Assembly: GCA_964511575.1 (NCBI GenBank)
Contig: CAZEFM010000028.1
Span: 1-41,760, forward strand
Origin: CALKHT01 sp964511575
GTDB taxonomy: Bacteria > Planctomycetota > Phycisphaerae > Phycisphaerales > Phycisphaeraceae
Length of the DNA stretch: 41,760 nucleotides
Direction of reading: 5' to 3'
Below the pieces are notes generated by a model. The model had not been told where the DNA came from. It worked only from the letters and a program-made list of their open reading frames with translations, and did no database searches. This document shows, piece by piece, positions 36,142 through 41,760 of the stretch; the stretch's first letter is position 1; the number at the start of each line of letters is the position of its first letter. A program made the position numbers and the translations under genes.

Positions 36142-36839
36142 GAACCCCTGCTCAAGCGGGTGAGTTCCTCTGTCAGCGCCTCGTCGTCGGCCTCGGTGTA
36201 TCGCTGCTGGATGTAGGGCTCGAACCGCGACCAGGACTGGAACAGCAGCATCGTCCAGGCGAACGCCAGGTGCGTCAGTGCCGCCACCCACCACGGAATA
36301 CGCTCGATCACCCACGAGCCGCCCAACAGCATCGGCTGCAGCCAACTCAACACGCCGTAGAAGCTCACAATCCAAAGCAGTAAACCCATGCCGCTGGCGA
36401 TGAGCAGACGCTGCACGAATCGCGCTTGGGCGAAGTACGTTGTCATTACCAGGTGAAACACCACGCCGTGCAACGCGCCGGTGACGAGGTAAAGGATGCA
36501 GCCTACGCCCAGTACCTTGGCGTCGGCGACGGCGGGGTCGAGCGCCGCCTCGCCCATCGGGAACGTCAAATAGACGCGGATGAGCTTCAGCGCGGGCTTG
36601 CCAAACAACGGTGCCGCCACCATGTTCAGCAGTAGACTCGCCATTGCGCCCACAAAGCCGAGCATCATGCCGATGACCACGTGCCACAGCAGGTAGAACC
36701 CCTGGGGCGGCCAGCCGGCACCGGCGTCACGGGTCACCGGCGCAGCCTCCAAAAGGCGGACCGCTTCCAGATGCTTGCGGATCAGCTCGTTGCGTGTTGT
36801 TTCGTCCACGGCCGGCTTCCTCTGGCGATCGTGCGCCAC
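36138..36839 (-). CDS. Membrane protein heading the oxidase operon
   Basis: The 233-residue product has about five hydrophobic segments (VVIGMMLGFVGAMASLLLN, VLGVGCILYLVTGALHGVVF, LLIASGMGLLLWIVSFYGVL, and others). A charged N-terminus and an acidic C-terminus flank them. The family was not recognised. First gene after the promoter at 36858-36886, it overlaps the cytochrome c gene by four bases. The start is uncertain: GTG 36839 is the longest frame, but GTG 36809 (AGAGGAAG at a good distance) may be used. Confidence 0.8.
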   Translation of the reverse strand: MAHDRQRKPAVDETTRNELIRKHLEAVRLLEAAPVTRDAGAGWPPQGFYLLWHVVIGMMLGFVGAMASLLLNMVAAPLFGKPALKLIRVYLTFPMGEAALDPAVADAKVLGVGCILYLVTGALHGVVFHLVMTTYFAQARFVQRLLIASGMGLLLWIVSFYGVLSWLQPMLLGGSWVIERIPWWVAALTHLAFAWTMLLFQSWSRFEPYIQQRYTEADDEALTEELTRLSRGS

Positions 36840-36857
36840 CTTTCTGCTAAACCGACG

Positions 36858-36886
36858 AAATTATCTTTTTTGGGCGCGAGGGTCAA
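36858..36886 (-). promoter_or_regulatory. Predicted promoter of the cbb3 oxidase operon
   Basis: On the minus strand TTGACC (36881-36886) and TAATTT (36858-36863) are 17 bases apart in the only AT-rich patch of the gap. The start of transcription would be near 36851. I see no convincing FNR box (TTGAT-N4-ATCAA). Confidence 0.65.
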
Positions 36887-36946
36887 ACCGTTCAACCATT
36901 TTCAATAATCGTCCAACTTCATTCCCCGGCAACAGAACGCCCCGGG

Positions 36947-37879
36947 TCACTCAGAACGGCTCGTCGCCTTCGTCGCGGTCGTCGTTGCCGTCGACGGGGC
37001 GGATACTTCCAGCGCCACCACCCGCTGCGGGCCGCGATGGTAGCCCAGAAGCAGTGGGACGGGTGGTTCGCCGCGCAGTTCGATCATCTTCTCGCAGGCG
37101 CGGATGCAGTCGCCGCATTCCAGACAGTGGTTTCGCCCCGGCGCGCCTGCCACCGAGAAGCCCGGCCGATCATCCATCGGCGCCATCAGGTCGCGTGGAA
37201 AGAGATCCACCGGACAGACGTTGTCGCACGCATCGCAATCGATGCACGTGTTGTGCTGATTGCGGAAGTAGACGCCGTACCACTTGGCGGGCGAGACGAA
37301 CGAGTAGTACAGCCCGATCGGGCAGACAGCCTTGCAGAACTCCCACCGCCAGAACCGCCCGTGCAGGTACGCCCCGGCGATGCCCACCGCGATGAGCCCC
37401 CAGCCCACTGTCAGCGCGTTGGGCGAGCCCTGCCACAACATCCGCAGGTCCACCCACCATGCCAGCATCGCCACGACGAACGCACCACTGAAGAGTCCCC
37501 CGGCGATGTGTCGTCGCACCTTGCCCCATCGCTTCAGACCAGGCGTGTCCACCGCTTCGCCAAAGCGGCTCACCTGACCCACCGGGCAGCCCCATCCGCA
37601 GAACATGCGGCCGGCGACGACGTTGCTCAAAAACGTCACAACGTACATCGCCGCGATCCCGACGATCACGCCCGCCAATCCTTCGCGCAGCGATGCTTCC
37701 CGGAAGAACAGACGGTGATGACCCGCCCAGAAATCGACCCGCGCCAGGCCGCTCAACGGCACACCCAACAACAATCCGATCGACACACTCATACTCGCAG
37801 CGCGGTAGAGGTCGTAACGGTGCGAACGCTGACGAACCAGTCGCAGCACCTTCATCCGGATGTTGCCGGGCCGGGCCAT
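36947..37879 (-). CDS. CcoG/NapH-like polyferredoxin membrane protein
   Basis: Start ATG 37879 (MARPGNIRMKV) is preceded by AGGAGTGTC. The 310-residue product has about five membrane helices. The CGWGCPVG and CKAVCPIG motifs of NapH/CcoG-type proteins are present. Two ferredoxin-type clusters follow: CIDCDACDNVCP and CLECGDCIRACE. In CcoG (RdxA) such clusters support redox steps in copper handling during cbb3 assembly, which fits the neighbours. NapH-type electron transfer is an alternative. It is separated from the oxidase operon by 107 bases that contain a promoter, so it may be independently transcribed. Confidence 0.85.
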   Translation of the reverse strand: MARPGNIRMKVLRLVRQRSHRYDLYRAASMSVSIGLLLGVPLSGLARVDFWAGHHRLFFREASLREGLAGVIVGIAAMYVVTFLSNVVAGRMFCGWGCPVGQVSRFGEAVDTPGLKRWGKVRRHIAGGLFSGAFVVAMLAWWVDLRMLWQGSPNALTVGWGLIAVGIAGAYLHGRFWRWEFCKAVCPIGLYYSFVSPAKWYGVYFRNQHNTCIDCDACDNVCPVDLFPRDLMAPMDDRPGFSVAGAPGRNHCLECGDCIRACEKMIELRGEPPVPLLLGYHRGPQRVVALEVSAPSTATTTATKATSRSE

Positions 37880-37957
37880 GACACTCCTGACACGCGATGG
37901 ATCAGCCTGCCGCACGCGGGGCCTGAACACTCATCCACCCGCTTTTTTCCCCGAAAG

Positions 37958-38031
<74 letters not shown>

Positions 38032-38066
38032 TCGGGACAACGCAGCCACACCACGCTGTCGCGCGC

Positions 38067-38072
38067 ATTATA
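38067..38072 (-). promoter_or_regulatory. -10 box of tRNA-Arg
   Basis: TATAAT on the minus strand lies 35 bases before the mature 5' end of tRNA-Arg. No clear -35 box is seen. Confidence 0.5.
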
Positions 38073-38105
38073 GCGACCGCCGCCCGCCTCATCGGCCGGC
38101 GTGAA

Positions 38106-38252
38106 TCAGGTAGCCATCGTCCGCCCGGGGGTATTCAGCGTCGGCAACAGCAGCGCGATCAGCACCGCGATGATGATCACCATCACCGCCAGTTCGAGCA
38201 GGGTAAAACCGGTATGGCGCGGCGAGCGGTTCCGTTGATGAATCGTCGACAT
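38106..38252 (-). CDS. 48-residue prepilin-like N-terminal fragment protein
   Basis: ATG 38252 is preceded by GAGG at eight bases. The product has a basic leader (MSTIHQRNRSPRHT), then the prepilin cleavage/methylation segment GFTLLELAVMVIIIAVLIAL with the expected Glu at position +5, then LLPTLN and a seven-residue tail. Planctomycete DUF1559 pseudopilins share this start but have a further ~200 residues. Here a stop follows after 48 residues and the tRNA promoter begins next. It could be a minimal pilin or a relic. It is assigned CDS on the strength of the motif and the ribosome binding site. Confidence 0.6.
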   Translation of the reverse strand: MSTIHQRNRSPRHTGFTLLELAVMVIIIAVLIALLLPTLNTPGRTMAT

Positions 38253-38308
38253 GATGAAACCCTCAGGAAGAGATGTGCTGCGTGATAGCGTAACAGGCGA
38301 TTCGGCAT

Positions 38309-38352
38309 CGCCAAATGCCGATTGCCAAGTGCCGATTGCCGATTGCCAAGGG
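38309..38352. repeat. GCCGATTGCCAA tandem words
   Basis: Units GCCAAAT, GCCGATTGCCAAGT, GCCGATT and GCCGATTGCCAAG repeat imperfectly. Related to the cluster at 21079-21115. Confidence 0.6.
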
Positions 38353-38380
38353 CGAACGGCGGTCGCGGGTTTGGAATGCT

Positions 38381-38450
38381 GTCCACTGTCGTCCGTCCTC
38401 TGTCCTCGAGCTTCTTCCTCTGCTTCCGTCCTCTTGCCTTTGGCCTCGAT
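38381..38450. repeat. Dispersed GGACAGAGG-family repeat
   Basis: On the minus strand GAGGCCAAAGGCAAGAGGAC is followed by GGAAGCAGAGGAAG and GAGGACAGAGGACGG. These are the same words as at 33447-33523 and 41463-41595. Confidence 0.5.
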
Positions 38451-38535
38451 TCGGATGTCGTCCCCCCTCCCCCCTCGACCTTTGTCCGATTGGCGTAACT
38501 TGAGGTGATGCATTTGGTTATGCTGAAAAACGGCG

Positions 38536-38606
38536 ATGTCACCCCCACGACAAACACGACATTTTTGGGCAGGCCAAGGGGGCGAGGGCCATGGGCCAAG
38601 GGGGAG
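38536..38606 (-). repeat. Dispersed repeat, copy 2 (CCATGG/TGTCGTGTT family, inverted)
   Basis: The minus strand reads CCCTTGGCCCATGG, about 23 bases later TGTCGTGTTTGTCGTG, then GGGGGTGACAT. It is the inverted counterpart of 21241-21314, with one TTTGTCG unit fewer and the flanks otherwise diverged. Confidence 0.75.
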
Positions 38607-38915
38607 TGAGGCGAAATAATCCGCGATCGAATGGGACAAGGTTTGGCATGAGGCGGTCGCGAGATGCGGGCGGACACTGATATTGTACCGATCAAAATTC
38701 GAAAATCAACGGGCGTTGAGCATCCGACGGTACGGTTGCTCGCCAACTCGTGGCAAGGGGGGGGTGCCAAGGAACGGCAATAAAGGGGAGTGGACGCCGG
38801 GTACACCAGCCGACACGGCACGTGGAACGTGCATCACGAAAATCGCTATTGCTTTGCGGGTCTGATCTTACGCTCCCGTGGGGCAATTTTTGTGGGGGCG
38901 AGGTGGAAATGGGTC

Positions 38916-38943
38916 TTGAAAAATCGGGGCGATCTGGTAACCT
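38916..38943 (+). promoter_or_regulatory. Predicted promoter upstream of the FIST gene
   Basis: TTGAAA (38916-38921) and TAACCT (38938-38943) are 16 bases apart. The start of transcription would be near 38950, about 120 bases before the FIST ATG. Confidence 0.6.
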
Positions 38944-38974
38944 GTGCCTAACTTATTTCGCTCTCTCTTCCCAT

Positions 38975-39007
38975 CAGCACCGTTGCTTTTTGCGCGGTGC
39001 TGTTTTT
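38975..39007 (+). terminator. Terminator-like hairpin in the FIST leader
   Basis: CAGCACCG and CGGTGCTG form a perfect eight-pair stem with a 12-base loop, followed at once by TTTTT. It begins about 25 bases after the predicted start of transcription. It would end a ~58-base RNA, or act as an attenuator for the FIST gene. Confidence 0.65.
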
Positions 39008-39067
39008 ATGCGCAAAGCTGCTCGGCGGGGCGGGCGGGCGGCGGGCGCAACGTGAGGTTTCGGCCTG

Positions 39068-40276
39068 ATGATGTCTGCGAATCTGCCCCGTTTTGCCGCC
39101 ACGATCAGTGAACTGCCCGACCCGAAGCAGGCGGTCGATCAGGTGATCGATACGCTTGGCGCCCGGCTCGAGGGCACACCCGATCTGGTCATTCTTTTTG
39201 CCTCCGGAGACGATCGGTCGCTGCTCGACCTGGCGCAGACGCGGCTGAGCCAGGCGGTGGCTCCGCGGGTGAGCGTGGGGATGACGGCGGAGGGGGTGAT
39301 CGGTCCGGGACATGAGGTCGAACGCCGGTTGGGACTGAGCGTGCTGGCGGCGAAGCTGCCGGGCGTGGGCATCCATCCATTCACCTACGAAGAGATCGAC
39401 TGGCAGACGGTGGTGCAGCAGCCCCAGGCACTGGCGGGGATGATCGGCAACGGTCAGGAGGCAAAGCTGGTGACGCTGCTGGCTGACCCGTTCAGCACGC
39501 CGATCATGAAGCTGCTGCCGCTGTTCAATCGCGGTTTCGCCGGGGTGCCGGTGGTGGGTGGCATGGCGAGCGCGGGGCGTCGGCCGGGCGAGAATCGGCT
39601 GCTGATGAACGGCCGCGTGCTGGAGCAGGGCGCGGTGGGGCTGGTGTTCAGCGGGCCGATCCGGGTGCATTGCACGGTGAGTCAGGGTTGTCGGCCGATC
39701 GGTCGGCCGTGGGTGATCACGCGTTCCAAGCGTCACGTGGTGCAGGAACTGGGGGGGCGGAACGCCCTGGAGGTGGCGCAGGAGGTGGTTCAGGGGCTGA
39801 ACGCGGAGGAACGTGCCCAGGTGCAGACGTTCGGGCTGCAGGTGGGGCGGGTGATCAACGAGTACAAGCCACACTTCGGCCGGGGCGATTTTCTGATTCG
39901 CTCGATCAACGGCGTGGATGAGTCGACGGGGTCGATCGGAATTGCCGACGCGGCGGTGCGGGTGGGGCAGACGATCCAATTCCACCTGCGCGATCGGCAC
40001 ACGGCCCGGGAGGACATGGCGCTGCTGCTGCAGGGCCAGCGTCTGCACGGGGAGGCGGCCGGGGCGCTGCTCTTTTCGTGCAACGGACGCGGGACACGGC
40101 TGTTCGATGAGCCGGACACCGAAGCGCGGCTGGTGCGCGACGAACTGGGGGACGTTCCGCTGGCGGGCTGCTTCGCGGCGGGGGAGATCGGCCCGGTGGG
40201 CGGGGAAAACTTCCTGCACGGCCACACGGCGAGCCTGGTGGTGTTCCGGGGAGAGGAGAGGGGCGAGGTGTCATGA
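39068..40276 (+). CDS. FIST-domain sensory protein
   Basis: This 402-residue protein is FIST N plus FIST C end to end. FIST domains bind small ligands, probably amino acids, and occur as sensory modules. N-terminal landmarks are DLVILFASGDDRSLLDLAQ and PRVSVGMTAEGVIGPGHEVE. C-terminal ones are QTIQFHLRDRHTAREDMALL, GALLFSCNGRGTRLF and PLAGCFAAGEIGPVGGENFL. No output domain or signal peptide is present, so it must act through a partner. ATG 39068 is followed by a second ATG; GAGG about ten bases upstream is a weak ribosome binding site. Its stop codon lies in the left arm of an inverted repeat. Confidence 0.9.
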   Translation: MMSANLPRFAATISELPDPKQAVDQVIDTLGARLEGTPDLVILFASGDDRSLLDLAQTRLSQAVAPRVSVGMTAEGVIGPGHEVERRLGLSVLAAKLPGVGIHPFTYEEIDWQTVVQQPQALAGMIGNGQEAKLVTLLADPFSTPIMKLLPLFNRGFAGVPVVGGMASAGRRPGENRLLMNGRVLEQGAVGLVFSGPIRVHCTVSQGCRPIGRPWVITRSKRHVVQELGGRNALEVAQEVVQGLNAEERAQVQTFGLQVGRVINEYKPHFGRGDFLIRSINGVDESTGSIGIADAAVRVGQTIQFHLRDRHTAREDMALLLQGQRLHGEAAGALLFSCNGRGTRLFDEPDTEARLVRDELGDVPLAGCFAAGEIGPVGGENFLHGHTASLVVFRGEERGEVS

Positions 40277-40316
40277 CGAATGACGCAATGGGGGGCGACA
40301 TGAGACATTCGTCATG
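40272..40316. repeat. Perfect 11-bp inverted repeat, GAATGACGAA family
   Basis: CATGACGAATG (40272-40282) and CATTCGTCATG (40306-40316) are exact reverse complements with a 23-base spacer. The FIST stop codon TGA (40274-40276) is in the left arm. Confidence 0.8.
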
Positions 40317-40335
40317 GGGCGTTTGAGGCGACGCT

Positions 40336-40371
40336 CGTGGTTCGCTGAAGCGACCACGCCGGGGTTTTTTT
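40336..40371 (+). terminator. Intrinsic terminator of the FIST gene
   Basis: CGTGGTTCGCT and AGCGACCACG pair with one bulged T around a GA loop, followed by GCCGGGG and seven Ts. Confidence 0.75.
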
Positions 40372-40398
40372 GGCTTGTGGTTATGGAATGCGTATAAT
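40370..40398 (+). promoter_or_regulatory. Predicted promoter of the small membrane protein gene
   Basis: TTGGCT (40370-40375) and a consensus TATAAT (40393-40398) are 17 bases apart, immediately after the FIST terminator. The leader would be about 76 bases. Confidence 0.6.
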
Positions 40399-40446
40399 CT
40401 GGAGGCGTTTGTCAACTTTTGGCGGACGCTGGCGCGTTGCCTGTAT

Positions 40447-40478
40447 TGTGTTTATCCGCGTTTAACTGTGGCTAAGAA
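40447..40478. repeat. ATCCGCGTTTAACTGTGGCT repeat word
   Basis: Aligns with 9625-9652 (ATCCGTGTTCATCTGTGGCT). It ends four bases before the ATG of the next gene, inside its leader. Confidence 0.5.
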
Positions 40479-40480
40479 AA

Positions 40481-40840
40481 ATGGCTGAATATCAAGCGAA
40501 ACCCGGGCAGGCGGATCCGCATGGCGAGATGACCGGGGCGATCTCGATCAACATGATGTTGTCGATGCCGCCGGTGGGGGTGTGGGCGATTTTCGTGGGG
40601 CCTTACGTGGTGCCGAACGTGTGGGGGCGTTTGGCGGTGGCGGTGGTGATGGCGCTGGTGCTGCCGTTCATGTTCATGCCGTTGAGCCGCAAGCTTTGGG
40701 CGGCGTTCAGCACGTGGGGCGATGAACAGTGCCGGCTCATGAAGGTGGATGCGGCTCCGACGCAGCCGGAGAACGCGGGAGTGGAAATGCCGAAGGACGA
40801 AAGCGTCGGGAATGACGAAGGACGAATGACGAATGCCTGA
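40481..40840 (+). CDS. Small two-helix membrane protein
   Basis: This 119-residue protein has helices at about 24-46 (MMLSMPPVGVWAIFVGPYVV) and 49-69 (RLAVAVVMALVLPFMFMPLS). An N-terminal hydrophilic segment (QAKPGQADPHGE) precedes them. The family was not recognised. The last ~15 residues (ESVGNDEGRMTNA) and the stop are encoded by the GAATGACGAA-family repeat, so that tail is probably not functional sequence. There is no strong ribosome binding site at ATG 40481. Confidence 0.7.
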   Translation: MAEYQAKPGQADPHGEMTGAISINMMLSMPPVGVWAIFVGPYVVPNVWGRLAVAVVMALVLPFMFMPLSRKLWAAFSTWGDEQCRLMKVDAAPTQPENAGVEMPKDESVGNDEGRMTNA

Positions 40841-40937
40841 GGAATGTCGAAATTCGAAATCCGAATGACGAATCGATGCATATCGGTTTGGACTTTCGAC
40901 TTTTGAGTTTCATCATTCTTTCGTCATTCGTCATTTT
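40811..40937. repeat. Long imperfect inverted repeat, GAATGACGAA family
   Basis: The left arm begins AATGACGAAGGACGAATGAC, then GAATG. The right arm, reverse complemented, reads AAAATGACGAATGACGAAAG. Inner GTCGAAA (40846-) pairs with TTTCGAC (40894-). The right arm nearly matches 26121-26147. The left arm overlaps the end of the preceding gene. Confidence 0.8.
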
Positions 40938-40967
40938 TGGATCTGACCCTTGGGTGCAGCGCGCAGC

Positions 40968-41459
40968 ATGTTGACTGATGCGTCGGGGCCGGTCGTGGTG
41001 TCGGAGAAGACGCTGCGGGCGCTGGTGTCGTTGCGTCGGGAGGGTTTGTTGCCGCAGTTGTATGAGCGGCCTTTGGTGATGGGGGCGATGAACTTCGCGG
41101 CGATGTCGGATGTGCTGCCGGCTGCTCCGGCGTGGCTGCAGGTGGTGGACGATGCGCCGGGTCAGGCGCTTCCGAGCCGATGCGAGTCGGCGACGGCATC
41201 GGAGGCGGCGACGTTGCGGTTGGCTTTGGCGCTGCCGGCATCGGTGGTGCTGATCGACGGGCCGATCAAGGAGCGGGCGAAGCTGTCGTTCATCAAGTGC
41301 GAGGGAACGCTGTCGGTGCTGGTGGCGGCGTATCGGGTGGGCAAGCTTTCGGCGGTGCAGCCGATGGTCAAGGCACTGCGCGCGCTGGGTCACGCCGATG
41401 TGCTGCCCGATGAAGCGATGCTCGAAGCGATGTGGAAAGCCCTGGCCGGCTTGGAGTGA
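40968..41459 (+). CDS. PIN-like DUF3368 family protein
   Basis: ATG 40968 (MLTDASGPVVVSEKTL) is chosen over TTG 40950, which would start in repeat DNA. The 163-residue product ends like DUF3368 PIN proteins: SEAATLRLALAL, VVLIDGPIKERA, then EGTLSVLVAAYRVGKLSAVQ. PIN nucleases use three or four acids to bind metal. Here the Glu of SEAATL and the Asp of VLID are present, but the N-terminal VVSDTSPL-type Asp is Glu (VVSEKTL). Activity may be altered. PIN toxins usually have an antitoxin upstream; none is seen, so it may be an orphan or a non-toxin member. Confidence 0.7.
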   Translation: MLTDASGPVVVSEKTLRALVSLRREGLLPQLYERPLVMGAMNFAAMSDVLPAAPAWLQVVDDAPGQALPSRCESATASEAATLRLALALPASVVLIDGPIKERAKLSFIKCEGTLSVLVAAYRVGKLSAVQPMVKALRALGHADVLPDEAMLEAMWKALAGLE

Positions 41460-41462
41460 GGC

Positions 41463-41595
41463 GGGAGGCCAGAGGTCAGAGGACAGCGGACAGAGGTCTG
41501 AGGACGGAGGCCGGAGGGGGCGGGCCGCTGACGACTGGTCGCCGTCCTCCGTGTTCTGGGCTCTGACCTGCGGCTTCCGGCCTCTCCCCGGGGGG
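41463..41595. repeat. Imperfect inverted repeat, GAGGTCAGAGGACAG family
   Basis: The left arm (about 41464-41515) begins GAGGCCAGAGGTCAGAGGAC. The right arm (about 41543-41587), reverse complemented, contains GAGGCCGGAAGCC and AGGTCAGAGCCCAG. Related words occur at 33447-33523 and 38381-38450. A run of ten G follows. Confidence 0.6.
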
Positions 41596-41601
41596 GGGCA
41601 G

Positions 41602-41629
41602 TTGACATTTGGTTTTGCTTGCCTACATT
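41602..41629 (+). promoter_or_regulatory. Predicted promoter of tRNA-Asp
   Basis: Consensus TTGACA (41602-41607) and TACATT (41624-41629) are 16 bases apart, about 55 bases before the tRNA. Confidence 0.7.
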
Positions 41630-41684
41630 AGTGCGTCTCTGGTTTGGCTTGCCTTCTGCCGCAGGGCGGATCGCGGGCCAGGTC

Positions 41685-41758
41685 GGGGGTGTAGCTCAAT
41701 TGGTCAGAGCATCGGACTGTCGATCCGAAGGTTGCGGGTTCGAGCCCCGTCACCCTCG
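41685..41758 (+). tRNA. tRNA-Asp (anticodon GTC)
   Basis: The 74-base cloverleaf is complete inside the window. Acceptor GGGGGTG pairs with CACCCTC (one G-T pair), discriminator G. Anticodon stem TCGGA/TCCGA encloses loop CTGTCGA with anticodon GTC. T-loop TTCGAGC. CCA is not encoded. Confidence 0.96.
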
Positions 41759-41760
41759 CT

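Larger units (their letters stand above)
38253..39067. other. Intergenic region rich in dispersed repeats, ~815 bases
   Basis: No gene is supported. The left part holds three repeat families (38309-38352, 38381-38450, 38536-38606). From 38640 to 38900 I see nothing definite beyond GC-rich sequence and a G-run. The right end holds the FIST promoter and terminator-like hairpin. Confidence 0.6.

Noticed and set aside
36840..36946. FNR-type box at the oxidase promoter
   Set aside because: TTGA-like words occur, but none forms TTGAT-N4-ATCAA.
39008..39055. 15-codon leader peptide before the FIST gene
   Set aside because: No ribosome binding site is present and the composition merely reflects GC-rich DNA. 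Kept only as a remark in the finding on the FIST leader.

Overview
The window looks like a chromosomal segment of a high-GC planctomycete, probably of the class Phycisphaerae (inference). The evidence is a PSCyt1/DUF1549/DUF1553 protein paired with a DUF1501 protein, several secreted PQQ-type beta-propellers, a small planctomycete-style prepilin fragment, a Rho factor with an N-terminal extension, and many proteins known only as planctomycete conserved hypotheticals. I see no phage, transposase, CRISPR array or plasmid functions.

Layout. 1-5 kb: a membrane-anchored hypothetical cut by the window edge, a BFD-like [2Fe-2S] protein, a secreted CYTH/VTC-type triphosphate-tunnel protein, a PQQ propeller and an acidic hypothetical. 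5-9.6 kb: a GT4 glycosyltransferase fused to an alpha/alpha-toroid domain, then a DUF2156-GNAT fusion. 9.6-15.5 kb: the DUF1501 and PSCyt1-DUF1549-PA14-DUF1553 pair, divergent from an IclR regulator. Two mirror-image promoters there share one -10 region. 15.5-19.7 kb: a leftward set of a lipoprotein PQQ propeller, a SIMPL protein and a DUF2092-like/TlpA fusion. 20-24.7 kb: a sugar isomerase/epimerase, an 0.8-kb repeat-rich gap, a secreted HEAT-repeat protein with an embedded receiver-like domain, and an endonuclease/exonuclease/phosphatase protein. 24.7-28.9 kb: a CNNM/CBS transporter, a small membrane protein, coaE and rho with a strong terminator.

29-38 kb is a leftward cbb3-type oxidase locus. 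In transcription order it holds a CcoG-like polyferredoxin, a membrane protein, a diheme cytochrome c lipoprotein, CcoN, CcoO, a two-helix protein, a 42-residue one-helix protein, a CcoI-type copper P-ATPase and a TauE/SafE protein. Several joints overlap by ATGA or TAATG, which suggests translational coupling. No ccoP or ccoQ is visible, and the diheme lipoprotein probably replaces CcoP. 38-41.8 kb: tRNA-Arg(CCT), a 48-residue prepilin-like protein, a FIST protein behind a promoter plus terminator-like hairpin, a small membrane protein, a PIN/DUF3368-like protein and tRNA-Asp(GTC).

The least ordinary signal is in the gaps. At least six families of short-word repeats recur in this window. Many form imperfect inverted repeats with 10-40 bp arms made of reiterated 6-12 bp words. 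Some copies run into genes: one supplies the linker of the PSCyt1 protein, and others supply C-terminal tails or stop codons. I know similar phrase-like repeats from other planctomycete intergenic DNA only as a general impression. A genome-wide search is needed to define them.
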